Positions 38,519 through 45,032 of a DNA stretch of 50,968 nucleotides are shown in pieces; position 1 is the first letter of the stretch, and the number at the start of each line of letters is the position of its first letter. Made by a program: the position numbers and the translations under genes. The notes beneath the pieces are model-generated. The model had not been told where the DNA came from. It was given only the letters and a program-made list of their open reading frames with translations, and searched no databases. The stretch is from positions 1-50,968 of the forward strand of contig CAIYMZ010000115.1 in assembly GCA_903927415.1 (NCBI GenBank), written 5' to 3'. Source of the stretch: an uncultured Alphaproteobacteria bacterium. Its GTDB lineage: Bacteria; Pseudomonadota; Alphaproteobacteria; Rickettsiales; UBA1997.

Positions 38519-40867
38519 ATGGCGGCAAAGAAAAAAATGGCTAAGGTGATAAAAAAAGCAGTAGCTAAAAAGCCGCTGAAAAAACCTACGAAGCCAATAA
38601 AAGCGGTGGTTAAGAAAATCTCCAAACCGGTTAAAACGCAAATCGACAAGAAAAAAATTCAACCAAAAAAATTGGCCAAAACTCAGAAAGTTGCGCCAAA
38701 AAAAGCGGCAAAAATTACGCCGAAAAAGCTGCTAAAAATCGCAAAGCCAAAAAAAGAAAGGGAGAAAAAAGCGCCAAAGATCAAAAAAGAAAGGGAGAAA
38801 AAAGCGCCAAAGATCAAAAAAGAAAAAATAAAAAAAGAGCCGAAGCCAAAAAAAGAGAGGAAGGTTAAAGTAAAAATCCCAGTTAACGATAGAACTGTCG
38901 CTCTCGCAGAAAAATTTCAACTCATCCAAGATGTTAGGTCTGCTCTGCAAAAAAAAGATGATGATGGTAAAAAACTTTCGAACGATTTGGCGGATAAATT
39001 AAAAAAACTTTTGGCTTTAGGTAAAACTCAAGGTTTTTTAACTCATGATCAAATCAATGAAAATATCGATTCCGATATCGACCCCCGTAAGCTCGATCGC
39101 ATTCTCGACATTCTAACTGAGTTCAAAATTCAAATCGTCGAGAAAGAAGATGACTTGGAAAAATTACTTGAAGAAGGCCTTGCCGCAAAAGATGAGGAAA
39201 AAGCACAAAAGCGCAGTGAAGACTCCGTAAAAACTTATCTCAAATCAATGAGCATGGTGAAGCTTTTGACTCGTGAAGATGAAGTGGCAATCGCAATGCG
39301 CATCGAAGAAGGTCGCAATAAAACCGTAAAATCACTTTACCAAAGCCCGATCATCATGCGCCATTTTATCGAGTGGTATGGCGGACTATCAAACGGCACC
39401 ATTTTATTGCGCGACATCATTCGTATTGATGAGACCTATAACTCAGAACTCGAAGAAATTATTAGAAATAATGAACAGCAAGCCGCAGAAGCAGAAGCCG
39501 CTGCAAATGCTAGCGCGGTTGAAGATGTAACAGCGATCATCAATGAACAAGTTGATGTTTCTGCAGAAGAATCTTTGTTTGAAGATGAGGAACTTGAAGA
39601 AATCGATGAAAGCGTGGTTTCATTTGTTTCGATGGAAAGAATTTTGATGCCAAAGATGCTCGATCTCTTTCAAAAAATTGCTCACGTTTGTCAAAAAATT
39701 CTCGATAAGTCAGAAAATAAAACTTACGAACAAGCAAAAACAGACAAAGAAATTAACAAGCTAAAGATTGAGTTTGAAAGACTCTCGCAAGAAGTCAGTT
39801 TCAATGATTCTCTGATTAAAGCATTGGTTGAACAGCTTTATGAAGCTCAACAAAAACTCATCGAAATTGAAATGGGGTTACTACGACATTCGCAAGGATT
39901 CGGGATCGATAAAAGTGATTTTCTAAAAAATTATCCTGGCGTTGAAGAGGGTGATCAATGGCTCAAAAAAATAACCGCACTAAAAGATAAAAAATGGCAA
40001 AATTTTTCCTCAAAAGGCAAAGAAACCATAAAAGAAATTCAGACCAGAATTAACAAATTTACCAAAATTATGGGACTTAAAATCACTGATTTTAAGTATC
40101 TCATCAACATTTTGCGCCGCAGTCAGGAAGAGGAATTGAAGGCAAAAAAAGAAATGATTGAGGCCAATTTACGTCTCGTAGTTTCAATCGCCAAAAAATA
40201 TACCAATCGCGGCTTACAATTTTTGGATTTGATTCAGGAAGGCAATATTGGTCTGATGCGCGCCGTCGACAAATTCGAATATCGTCGTGGTTACAAATTT
40301 TCGACTTACGCCACTTGGTGGATTCGTCAGGCCATCACTCGCGCCATTGCCGACCAATCACGCACAATCCGCATTCCAATCCACATGGTTGAAACGATTA
40401 ACAAAATCGTCAAAACTTCACGCCAACTCACGCAAGAACTTGGTCGCACACCAGACGCACAAGAAATCGCCGATAAACTTTTGATGCCAGTCGATAAAGT
40501 CAGAAAGGTTTTAAGAACTTCGAAAGATCCAGTAAGCCTTGAATCTCCCGTTTCTGGAGATGATGAGGATAGCGTACTCGGCGATTTTATTGAGGATAAA
40601 ACAGCAGTTCTGCCTTTCGACGCTGCATCACATTCCAAGTTAAAAGAGGTAACAGCTCAAATGTTGTCATCACTCACCCCGCGCGAAGAACGAGTGCTAC
40701 GCATGCGCTTCGGCATTGGGATGGTGACCGATCACACTTTGGAAGAAGTGGGCAAACAATTTTCAGTTACGCGTGAACGGATTCGCCAAATTGAAGCGAA
40801 GGCGCTGAAGAAATTGCAGCATCCGAAAAGAGCGAAGCTGTTGAAGAGTTTTTTGACGGACGTTTAG
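38519..40867 (+). CDS. rpoD: primary sigma factor (sigma-70) with lysine-rich N-terminal extension
   Basis: Housekeeping sigma subunit of RNA polymerase. Region 1.1 is at about 125-215, region 2 with NLRLVVSIAKKYTNRGLQFLDLIQ at about 545-570 and WWIRQAITRAI soon after, and region 4.2 with EEVGKQFSVTRERIRQIEAKALKKL near 740-765. GGAG at 38509-38512 selects ATG 38519 (782 residues); a TTG at 38507 would add four. The first 120 residues are an unusual Lys/Pro/Ala-rich arm (KKPLKKPTKPIKAVVKK...) with an exact 33-base tandem repeat at about 38755-38820 encoding EREKKAPKIKK twice. A strong terminator follows. Confidence 0.96.
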   Translation: MAAKKKMAKVIKKAVAKKPLKKPTKPIKAVVKKISKPVKTQIDKKKIQPKKLAKTQKVAPKKAAKITPKKLLKIAKPKKEREKKAPKIKKEREKKAPKIKKEKIKKEPKPKKERKVKVKIPVNDRTVALAEKFQLIQDVRSALQKKDDDGKKLSNDLADKLKKLLALGKTQGFLTHDQINENIDSDIDPRKLDRILDILTEFKIQIVEKEDDLEKLLEEGLAAKDEEKAQKRSEDSVKTYLKSMSMVKLLTREDEVAIAMRIEEGRNKTVKSLYQSPIIMRHFIEWYGGLSNGTILLRDIIRIDETYNSELEEIIRNNEQQAAEAEAAANASAVEDVTAIINEQVDVSAEESLFEDEELEEIDESVVSFVSMERILMPKMLDLFQKIAHVCQKILDKSENKTYEQAKTDKEINKLKIEFERLSQEVSFNDSLIKALVEQLYEAQQKLIEIEMGLLRHSQGFGIDKSDFLKNYPGVEEGDQWLKKITALKDKKWQNFSSKGKETIKEIQTRINKFTKIMGLKITDFKYLINILRRSQEEELKAKKEMIEANLRLVVSIAKKYTNRGLQFLDLIQEGNIGLMRAVDKFEYRRGYKFSTYATWWIRQAITRAIADQSRTIRIPIHMVETINKIVKTSRQLTQELGRTPDAQEIADKLLMPVDKVRKVLRTSKDPVSLESPVSGDDEDSVLGDFIEDKTAVLPFDAASHSKLKEVTAQMLSSLTPREERVLRMRFGIGMVTDHTLEEVGKQFSVTRERIRQIEAKALKKLQHPKRAKLLKSFLTDV
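38755..38820 (+). repeat. 33-bp tandem direct repeat within rpoD
   Basis: Two identical 33-base units, each with GAAAGGGAGAAAAAAGCGCC and encoding KKEREKKAPKI, lie in frame in the basic N-terminal arm of the sigma factor. A third, partial unit (AAAAAAGAAAA) follows. Confidence 0.85.
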
Positions 40868-40890
40868 AAAAAAGTCAGAACACGTTTTAC

Positions 40891-40934
40891 AAAAAATACC
40901 CCGTCAGAAATTTTTTCTGACGGGGTATTTTTTT
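40891..40934 (+). terminator. Rho-independent terminator of rpoD
   Basis: ATACCCCGTCAGAAA pairs with its complement TTTCTGACGGGGTAT and is followed by TTTTTTTG, about 23 bases past the rpoD stop. Confidence 0.95.
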
Positions 40935-41103
40935 GCCCAAATTTTTTGCTCAGAATTTTTTTGCTTGTGAGTTTTTTTGAAGAAAAAAATAAGATTGTCG
41001 CCCTAGGGCGACTTTTTAACAAAACAGCTCCGGAGTCAGCAATTTCAATGTCTCAAACAAAAACATTAATCTCTCAAAAAAATGCAAATTTCCTAGTAGC
41101 AGG

Positions 41104-41190
41104 ATGGACCCCGCAACAAGTGCTGGGTGACAATCACGATGAGATTTAGAGTGCGTAACACTGAAGCTAATTTTTTAAGCGTTATTGGGG
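41104..41190 (+). repeat. half-copy of the 208-bp palindromic element
   Basis: ATGGACCCCGCAACAAGTGC, GGTGACAATC, GATGAGATT, AGAGTGCGTAACACTGAAGC and TTAAGCGTTATTGGGG occur in the same order as at 1861-1947, with a few substitutions, including one that breaks the central hairpin. The left half of the element is absent. Confidence 0.85.
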
Positions 41191-41210
41191 TTAAAAATAA
41201 ATTCTGAACT

Positions 41211-41294
41211 CGCGGCGAGGAAATCCTCCGACCTCGCTTTCGTGAGGCCATTCTCGCTAAAAACGATTTCATCGTTTTTTTAACGCTCGAAGCC
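41211..41294 (+). repeat. hairpin repeat related to the enolase insert and to the element before the Abi gene
   Basis: The element has GCGAG/CTCGC outer arms around GAGGAAATCCTC and CCTCGC..GTGAGG hairpins, then AAAACGATTTCATCGTTTT and ACGCTCGAAGCC. Its first half shares GGAAATCCTC(C/T)GACCT with 43681-43695. Its second half shares TTCTCGCT, a hairpin and CGCTC(G/A)AAGCC with 18920-18970 inside eno. Confidence 0.7.
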
Positions 41295-41388
41295 TTTTTA
41301 CTCACAAATTTTTTTATTTTTTTGAGTGAGTTGCAATCGCTGAAGCGATTGTCAAAGGAGGTTTAGATCGAATCTGCCTCACGCCACT

Positions 41389-41413
41389 GAAAACAGCCGT
41401 TGAGGCTGTTTTC
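41389..41413. terminator. hairpin terminator of the metC-like gene
   Basis: GAAAACAGCC and GGCTGTTTTC form a stem with a five-base loop just past the stop codon of the minus-strand gene. The stem ends in T-rich sequence in both directions. Confidence 0.7.
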
Positions 41414-41415
41414 TC

Positions 41416-42615
41416 CTATTTTCGTAGCCGCTTAAATCCTGCTTCGAGATCTTCCATCAAATCCTCAACATCCTCCAACCCAACATTAATTCGCAGGCAG
41501 GTTTTGTTGCTGTAAGGCCATTTGGTGGCGGTGCGAACTGCGGTTGGATCTACCGGTAGAATCAATGATTCGTAGCCGCCCCACGAATATCCCATTCCGT
41601 AAAAGTGAAGCCTGTCAACCATTCGAGCTAGTGATTCGTTGGAATATTTGCGATCCAAAACAATGGTGAACAATCCTGCAGCACCGTTGAAATCGCGCTT
41701 CCACAGCTTGTGTCCGACATCTGATTCCAAGGCCGGATAAAAAACTTTCGCAACTTCTGGTCTGCCTTCGAGCCAAGTGGCAAGCTGCAGCGAGGATTTG
41801 AAGCAGTGATCCATGCGGATTTTGGAAGTGCGAAGTCCGCGTTGAACCATGTAGCAACTGTGCGGCGATGCGGTTACGGCCATGTAGCGGAAGGCTTCGT
41901 ACATTACGCGGAAATGTTTTTCCTGCACCGTGATTGAACCCATCATCATGTCGGAATGGCCGTTAATGTATTTTGTGAGAGCCATCACCGACACGTCAAC
42001 GCCGTGCTCCAACGGTTTAAAATAAATTCCGCTCGCCCAAGAATTGTCGAGAATGGTGACGACGCCGAGCTTCTTCGCCACTTTGCAAATCGCTGAAACG
42101 TCTTGCACCTCGAAACTTAGAGAACCGGGGCTTTCCATGAAAATTACTTTGGTGTTTTTCTTGATTAATTTCGCGATATCAGCGCCGATTAGCGGATTGT
42201 AGTAAGTGGTTTCAATGCCGAGTTTTTTCAAAAATTTATCAGCGAAAGAACGCGTTGGCGAATAGGTGTTGTCGACCAAAAGCATGTGGTCGCCTTGTTT
42301 CAAAAATGCCACGAGAGCAGTGTTGATGGCAGCCGCACCCGAAGAGGTGACGAAGGAATTGTAGCCGCCTTCGATCTCAGCAATCGCTTTTTCCAACGCA
42401 AAATTTGTTTGCGTGCCGTAGCGGCCGTATTTGAGTTCGTAGGGTTGAACCAGATCGTTGTTGGAATAGCCGCGCTCAGCGTAGAGCAAATCTTTCAGCG
42501 TCGGAAAAACGATTGTTGAAGTTTGGTAGATTGGAGGATTGACCATCCAGCCTTGCTCTTTGGGATCACGTCCAGCGTGAATGATGCGAGTTGCTTCGCC
42601 GATTTTCTTTTCCAT
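41416..42615 (-). CDS. metC: cystathionine beta-lyase (MetC-like), PLP-dependent
   Basis: Cys/Met-metabolism PLP enzyme of 399 residues. The phosphate-binding YGRYGTQTNFALE is at 64-76, SSGAAAIN at 91-98, and the PLP lysine K215 is in MALTKYINGHSD. NPPIYQTSTIVFPTLKDL and DNSWASGIYFKPLEHGVDVS match the MetC branch. It would split cystathionine to homocysteine, or act as a cysteine desulfhydrase. No other methionine genes are in the window. Start ATG 42615 is followed by the expected family start; the next gene upstream, hinT, ends 21 bases away, so the two may be cotranscribed. Confidence 0.9.
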   Translation of the reverse strand: MEKKIGEATRIIHAGRDPKEQGWMVNPPIYQTSTIVFPTLKDLLYAERGYSNNDLVQPYELKYGRYGTQTNFALEKAIAEIEGGYNSFVTSSGAAAINTALVAFLKQGDHMLLVDNTYSPTRSFADKFLKKLGIETTYYNPLIGADIAKLIKKNTKVIFMESPGSLSFEVQDVSAICKVAKKLGVVTILDNSWASGIYFKPLEHGVDVSVMALTKYINGHSDMMMGSITVQEKHFRVMYEAFRYMAVTASPHSCYMVQRGLRTSKIRMDHCFKSSLQLATWLEGRPEVAKVFYPALESDVGHKLWKRDFNGAAGLFTIVLDRKYSNESLARMVDRLHFYGMGYSWGGYESLILPVDPTAVRTATKWPYSNKTCLRINVGLEDVEDLMEDLEAGFKRLRK

Positions 42616-42635
42616 TTTTTTACCGAAATTTTGAG

Positions 42636-42986
42636 TTAGAGGGAGTGCATTTTTTTCCCCGCCAAAATATGCAGGTGGAAATGTGGAACGGTTTGATTGG
42701 CGTTAAATCCAGTGTTTGAAACGATGCGGAAGCCTGATTTATCTGCTTCGAGCAGCTTGGCGATTTCAGAAACTTTTTTAAAAAAATTAGAAATTTCTTC
42801 GGTGCTAGCTTGCGCAGTGAAATCAGAAAAATTTTTATATTCGCCTTTTGGAACTACTAAAACGTGAATCGGCGCCACTTTCGAAATGTCGTGAAATGCC
42901 AAAATTTTTTCATCTTCGTAAACTTTTGAAGCCGGAATTTCTCCGCGGATAATTTTGGCGAAAATGTTATTTTGGTCGTAGGGCAT
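42636..42986 (-). CDS. hinT: HIT-family nucleotide hydrolase (HinT-like)
   Basis: Small histidine-triad hydrolase of 116 residues, acting on adenosine phosphoramidate-type substrates. NIFAKIIRGEIPASKVYEDEKILAFHDI is the HIT start, and the triad is HFHLH in PHFHLHILAG (101-110). Its 5 prime end overlaps the 3 prime end of the Abi-family gene by 20 bases, which implies coupled expression. Confidence 0.93.
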   Translation of the reverse strand: MPYDQNNIFAKIIRGEIPASKVYEDEKILAFHDISKVAPIHVLVVPKGEYKNFSDFTAQASTEEISNFFKKVSEIAKLLEADKSGFRIVSNTGFNANQTVPHFHLHILAGKKMHSL

Positions 42987-43617
42987 GTTTTGTTTTTTCG
43001 AAATTTAGCGATGAAAAATTTATTTCTTCATCAAACCATTTGGCGATGTCAGAATTGATCCAGCTAACAATTTCGATAAATTGGCAATAATATTTTTCTA
43101 GCGGGAAATAAATTATGCACTCGCAATGAGAAATTCTATTTCTCAATTTTCGCAATATTTCCAATCTTTCACGAATCTTTGCTCTGCTTGGGTGCGAACC
43201 TTCATTATAAAAAATTTTATGGAGTGATTTTTTCCACAATTTATCGCAATGTGGACTAAAAATATTTGTCCAAAAACCAAAATTTAAATTCGATGTGACA
43301 TTGCAAGAATTAATTTCTTTCTTGTCTCCAAGCAGCTTCAGCTTCACTTCATGAATCATGTCACGCTGCTTATCGGAAAAATTAATCGCCTCGTCATCAA
43401 ACCAATTTTTACCAAAATTTTCTATGAGCTGATGGTTTACCGAATTCCGTAACAGAACTTCGAATTGAATTAATGCGGTAAAAAATTTTTCACTGCATTT
43501 TATGTTGAGCTTGTAGAGCTCAATAAAATCAACTCCACCGCCAGCAATTTGCTGATATTTCTCGAGACGAGATTTGGAAAAATATTTTTCCAAAACAGGT
43601 TTTTTGATGTTTTGCAT
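42967..43617 (-). CDS. Abi-family protein with two RNxxxH (HEPN-type) motifs
   Basis: A 216-residue protein of the Abi-like group. Landmarks are LEKYFSKSRLEKYQQIAGG near the start, ALIQFEVLLRNSVNHQLIENFGKNWF (49-73), LNFGFWTNIFS (111-121) and LEILRKLRNRISHCECI (152-168). Two R-x4-H motifs, RNSVNH at 57-62 and RNRISH at 159-164, match the catalytic pattern of HEPN ribonucleases. Family members are linked to phage abortive infection or toxin-antitoxin behaviour; the role here is inferred. It begins 57 bases from a structured repeat or possible small RNA (43674-43730). It runs into hinT. Confidence 0.83.
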   Translation of the reverse strand: MQNIKKPVLEKYFSKSRLEKYQQIAGGGVDFIELYKLNIKCSEKFFTALIQFEVLLRNSVNHQLIENFGKNWFDDEAINFSDKQRDMIHEVKLKLLGDKKEINSCNVTSNLNFGFWTNIFSPHCDKLWKKSLHKIFYNEGSHPSRAKIRERLEILRKLRNRISHCECIIYFPLEKYYCQFIEIVSWINSDIAKWFDEEINFSSLNFEKTKHALRPK

Positions 43618-43673
43618 TTAGGTTTTTTTGTGGTTGACAAAAAAAAAATTATTCTAACGATTCTGCGCCGTGT

Positions 43674-43730
43674 GCCCAAGGAAATCCTCTGACCTGACAA
43701 AATCAGGTTATGACCCTTGGGTTTCTTTTT
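43674..43730 (+). ncRNA. structured element with T-run: repeat or small RNA candidate
   Basis: On the plus strand CCCAAGG pairs with CCTTGGG, an inner ACCTGA..TCAGGT hairpin lies within, and TTTCTTTTT follows, the form of an intrinsic terminator. A TTGACA lies at 43634-43639 but no good -10 is visible. The GGAAATCCTCTGACCT part is shared with the repeat at 41211, so a repeat origin is at least as likely as an RNA gene. It lies between the start of the Abi-family gene and the end of the cyclophilin gene. Confidence 0.35.
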
Positions 43731-43739
43731 GCCTAAAAT

Positions 43740-44312
43740 TTACCTCACCCTCTCCACATCAACAGCTACACGAACCGTAACCATGCGGTCTGGATCAATA
43801 ACTTTTCCGTCTCTTCCTCCGCCTTTTTTAATTTGGTCAACAAGCTCCATACCTTTGATCACGCGTCCCCAGATCGTGTATTGATTGTCCAAAAATCTTG
43901 AATCTTTGGTGACGATGAAAAACTGACTATTGCCACTGTTGGGATCGGAAGCGCGCGCCATTGAAACTGCGCCACGAATGTGAGGCTCATCGGAAAATTC
44001 GGCTTTAATGTCAGGCAATTTACTGCCTCCCATTCCGGTTCCAGTAGGATCTCCAGTTTGCGCCATGAAACCGTCAATCACGCGGTGAAAAACGATGCCA
44101 TCATAAAATTTTTGACGCGCCAAAAGTTTGATGCGCTCAACATGTTTCGGAGCGATTTTTGGCAAAAGTTCGATCACAACGCGACCGTTTTTTAATTCGA
44201 TGTAAAGAGTGTTTTCCAAATCCACATTACTGCGATTTTGTTGAGCTGATGACTGATTCATAAAAGAAAAAAAGAAAGTTAAAAAAGTAAGAAACGAGAG
44301 AAATTTTTTCAT
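43740..44312 (-). CDS. ppiA: exported cyclophilin-type peptidyl-prolyl isomerase
   Basis: Catalyses cis-trans isomerisation of prolyl bonds in secreted proteins. From ATG 44312 the chain has a signal peptide (MKKFLSFLTFLTFFFSF.. to about SSAQ) and a cyclophilin domain of about 165 residues: HRVIDGFMAQTGDPTGTGMGG, SMARASDPNSGNSQFFIV and LDNQYTIWGRVIKGMELVDQI. The usual active-site arginine is in FHRVIDGF. An upstream in-frame ATG at 44462 would add 50 residues that hide the signal peptide and is not favoured. It is divergent from ssb. Confidence 0.92.
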   Translation of the reverse strand: MKKFLSFLTFLTFFFSFMNQSSAQQNRSNVDLENTLYIELKNGRVVIELLPKIAPKHVERIKLLARQKFYDGIVFHRVIDGFMAQTGDPTGTGMGGSKLPDIKAEFSDEPHIRGAVSMARASDPNSGNSQFFIVTKDSRFLDNQYTIWGRVIKGMELVDQIKKGGGRDGKVIDPDRMVTVRVAVDVERVR

Positions 44313-44439
44313 AGTTAGGCTGATTGAAATTGGCAGGATTTCTACGAGAAGGCGCGCGGGTTTTATGAAATGAAAAACAATTTTCAAACCAAAATAATTC
44401 TGCTTGTTTATTGCTGGAGGCGTTAATATTTTTTTGTGA

Positions 44440-44463
44440 CTTGAGTAGCATTTTTCACTCAAG
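44440..44463. promoter_or_regulatory. CTTGAGT-N10-ACTCAAG inverted repeat upstream of ssb
   Basis: Two exact seven-base arms separated by ten bases lie 35 bases before the ssb start. The size and symmetry suit a dimeric repressor site, but it could also be a chance hairpin. No regulator can be named. Confidence 0.35.
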
Positions 44464-44497
44464 AATTCCCCCCAAAAAAATAAAAAGAGGTTACACC

Positions 44498-44953
44498 ATG
44501 TCGATTAATAAAGTCATTTTAGTAGGTAATGTTGGCCAAGATCCTGACATCAGATCAACCAGCGACGGACGCGAACTCGCAAATTTTTCTCTCGCAACTT
44601 CTGAGAGCTGGAAAGACAAAAACACTGGTGAAAAAAAAGAAAAAACTGAATGGCACAAGATCGTTATTTTTTCGCAAGGCCTTGTCGGAATTGTAAAAAA
44701 TTACGTCAAAAAAGGTTCGAAACTTTACATCGAAGGCTCAATGCAAACTAGAAAATGGACCGACAAAGATGGCGTTGAAAAATACACCACTGAAGTCGTG
44801 CTCCAAAATTTCAATTCAACTTTACAAATTCTTGACTCGAGAGACCGCAATTCATCTGGCTCTGGAGATTCTTACTCCTCAAGCCAAGCAAGCAGCAAAC
44901 CAAAAAATAACGATATTTCAGTCGAAGAAACTGACGACGAAATTCCGTTCTAA
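44498..44953 (+). CDS. ssb: single-stranded DNA-binding protein
   Basis: Binds single-stranded DNA in replication, repair and recombination. SINKVILVGNVGQDPDIRSTSDGRELANFSLATSE is the SSB OB-fold start, and TEWHKIVIFSQGLVGIVKNYVKKGSKLYIEGSMQTRKWTDKDG follows. The chain ends SVEETDDEIPF, the acidic tail that recruits partner proteins. The ATG at 44498 has an AAGAGG site; the longer frame from 44411 is a chance extension. At 151 residues it is normal. A strong terminator follows. Confidence 0.97.
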   Translation: MSINKVILVGNVGQDPDIRSTSDGRELANFSLATSESWKDKNTGEKKEKTEWHKIVIFSQGLVGIVKNYVKKGSKLYIEGSMQTRKWTDKDGVEKYTTEVVLQNFNSTLQILDSRDRNSSGSGDSYSSSQASSKPKNNDISVEETDDEIPF

Positions 44954-44970
44954 ATTTTTAAAGAATTTTT

Positions 44971-45007
44971 AGCGCATCTGAGTCAATCAGGTGCGCTATT
45001 TTTTTGC
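44971..45007 (+). terminator. Rho-independent terminator after ssb
   Basis: AGCGCATCTGA and TCAGGTGCGCT form a stem with a GTCAA loop, followed by ATTTTTTTG. Confidence 0.9.
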
Positions 45008-45024
45008 CTATTGCCTAACGCCTA
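45004..45024 (+). repeat. heptamer repeat upstream of nuoG
   Basis: Three units of the (GCCTAAY) type, TGCCTATTGCCTAACGCCTA, lie between the ssb terminator and the nuoG start. The same heptamers occur at 5356-5377 and, inverted, in trmB at 24221-24253. Confidence 0.75.
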
Positions 45025-45032
45025 ATTTTTTT

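Larger units (their letters stand above)
40935..41415. other. gene-free 480-base region packed with repeats
   Basis: The gap between rpoD and the metC-like gene carries no credible ORF. In order it holds the CCCTAGGG palindrome (40997-41012), a half copy of the 1.9 kb palindromic element (41104-41190), the element related to the enolase insert (41211-41294), an A/T-rich hairpin with ACTCA/TGAGT ends (41300-41330), a CAATCGCTGAAGCGATTG hairpin (41334-41351) and the terminator of the minus-strand gene (41389-41413). Confidence 0.8.

Noticed and set aside
41211..41415. SAM-II or similar methionine riboswitch of the metC-like gene
   Set aside because: The structured region lies downstream of the minus-strand metC-like gene, not in its leader.
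44313..44462. A 50-residue N-terminal extension of the cyclophilin
   Set aside because: It would bury a clear signal peptide that begins at the ATG at 44312.
44411..44497. A longer SSB reading frame
   Set aside because: The AAGAGG site and the conserved MSINKVILVGNVG place the start at 44498.
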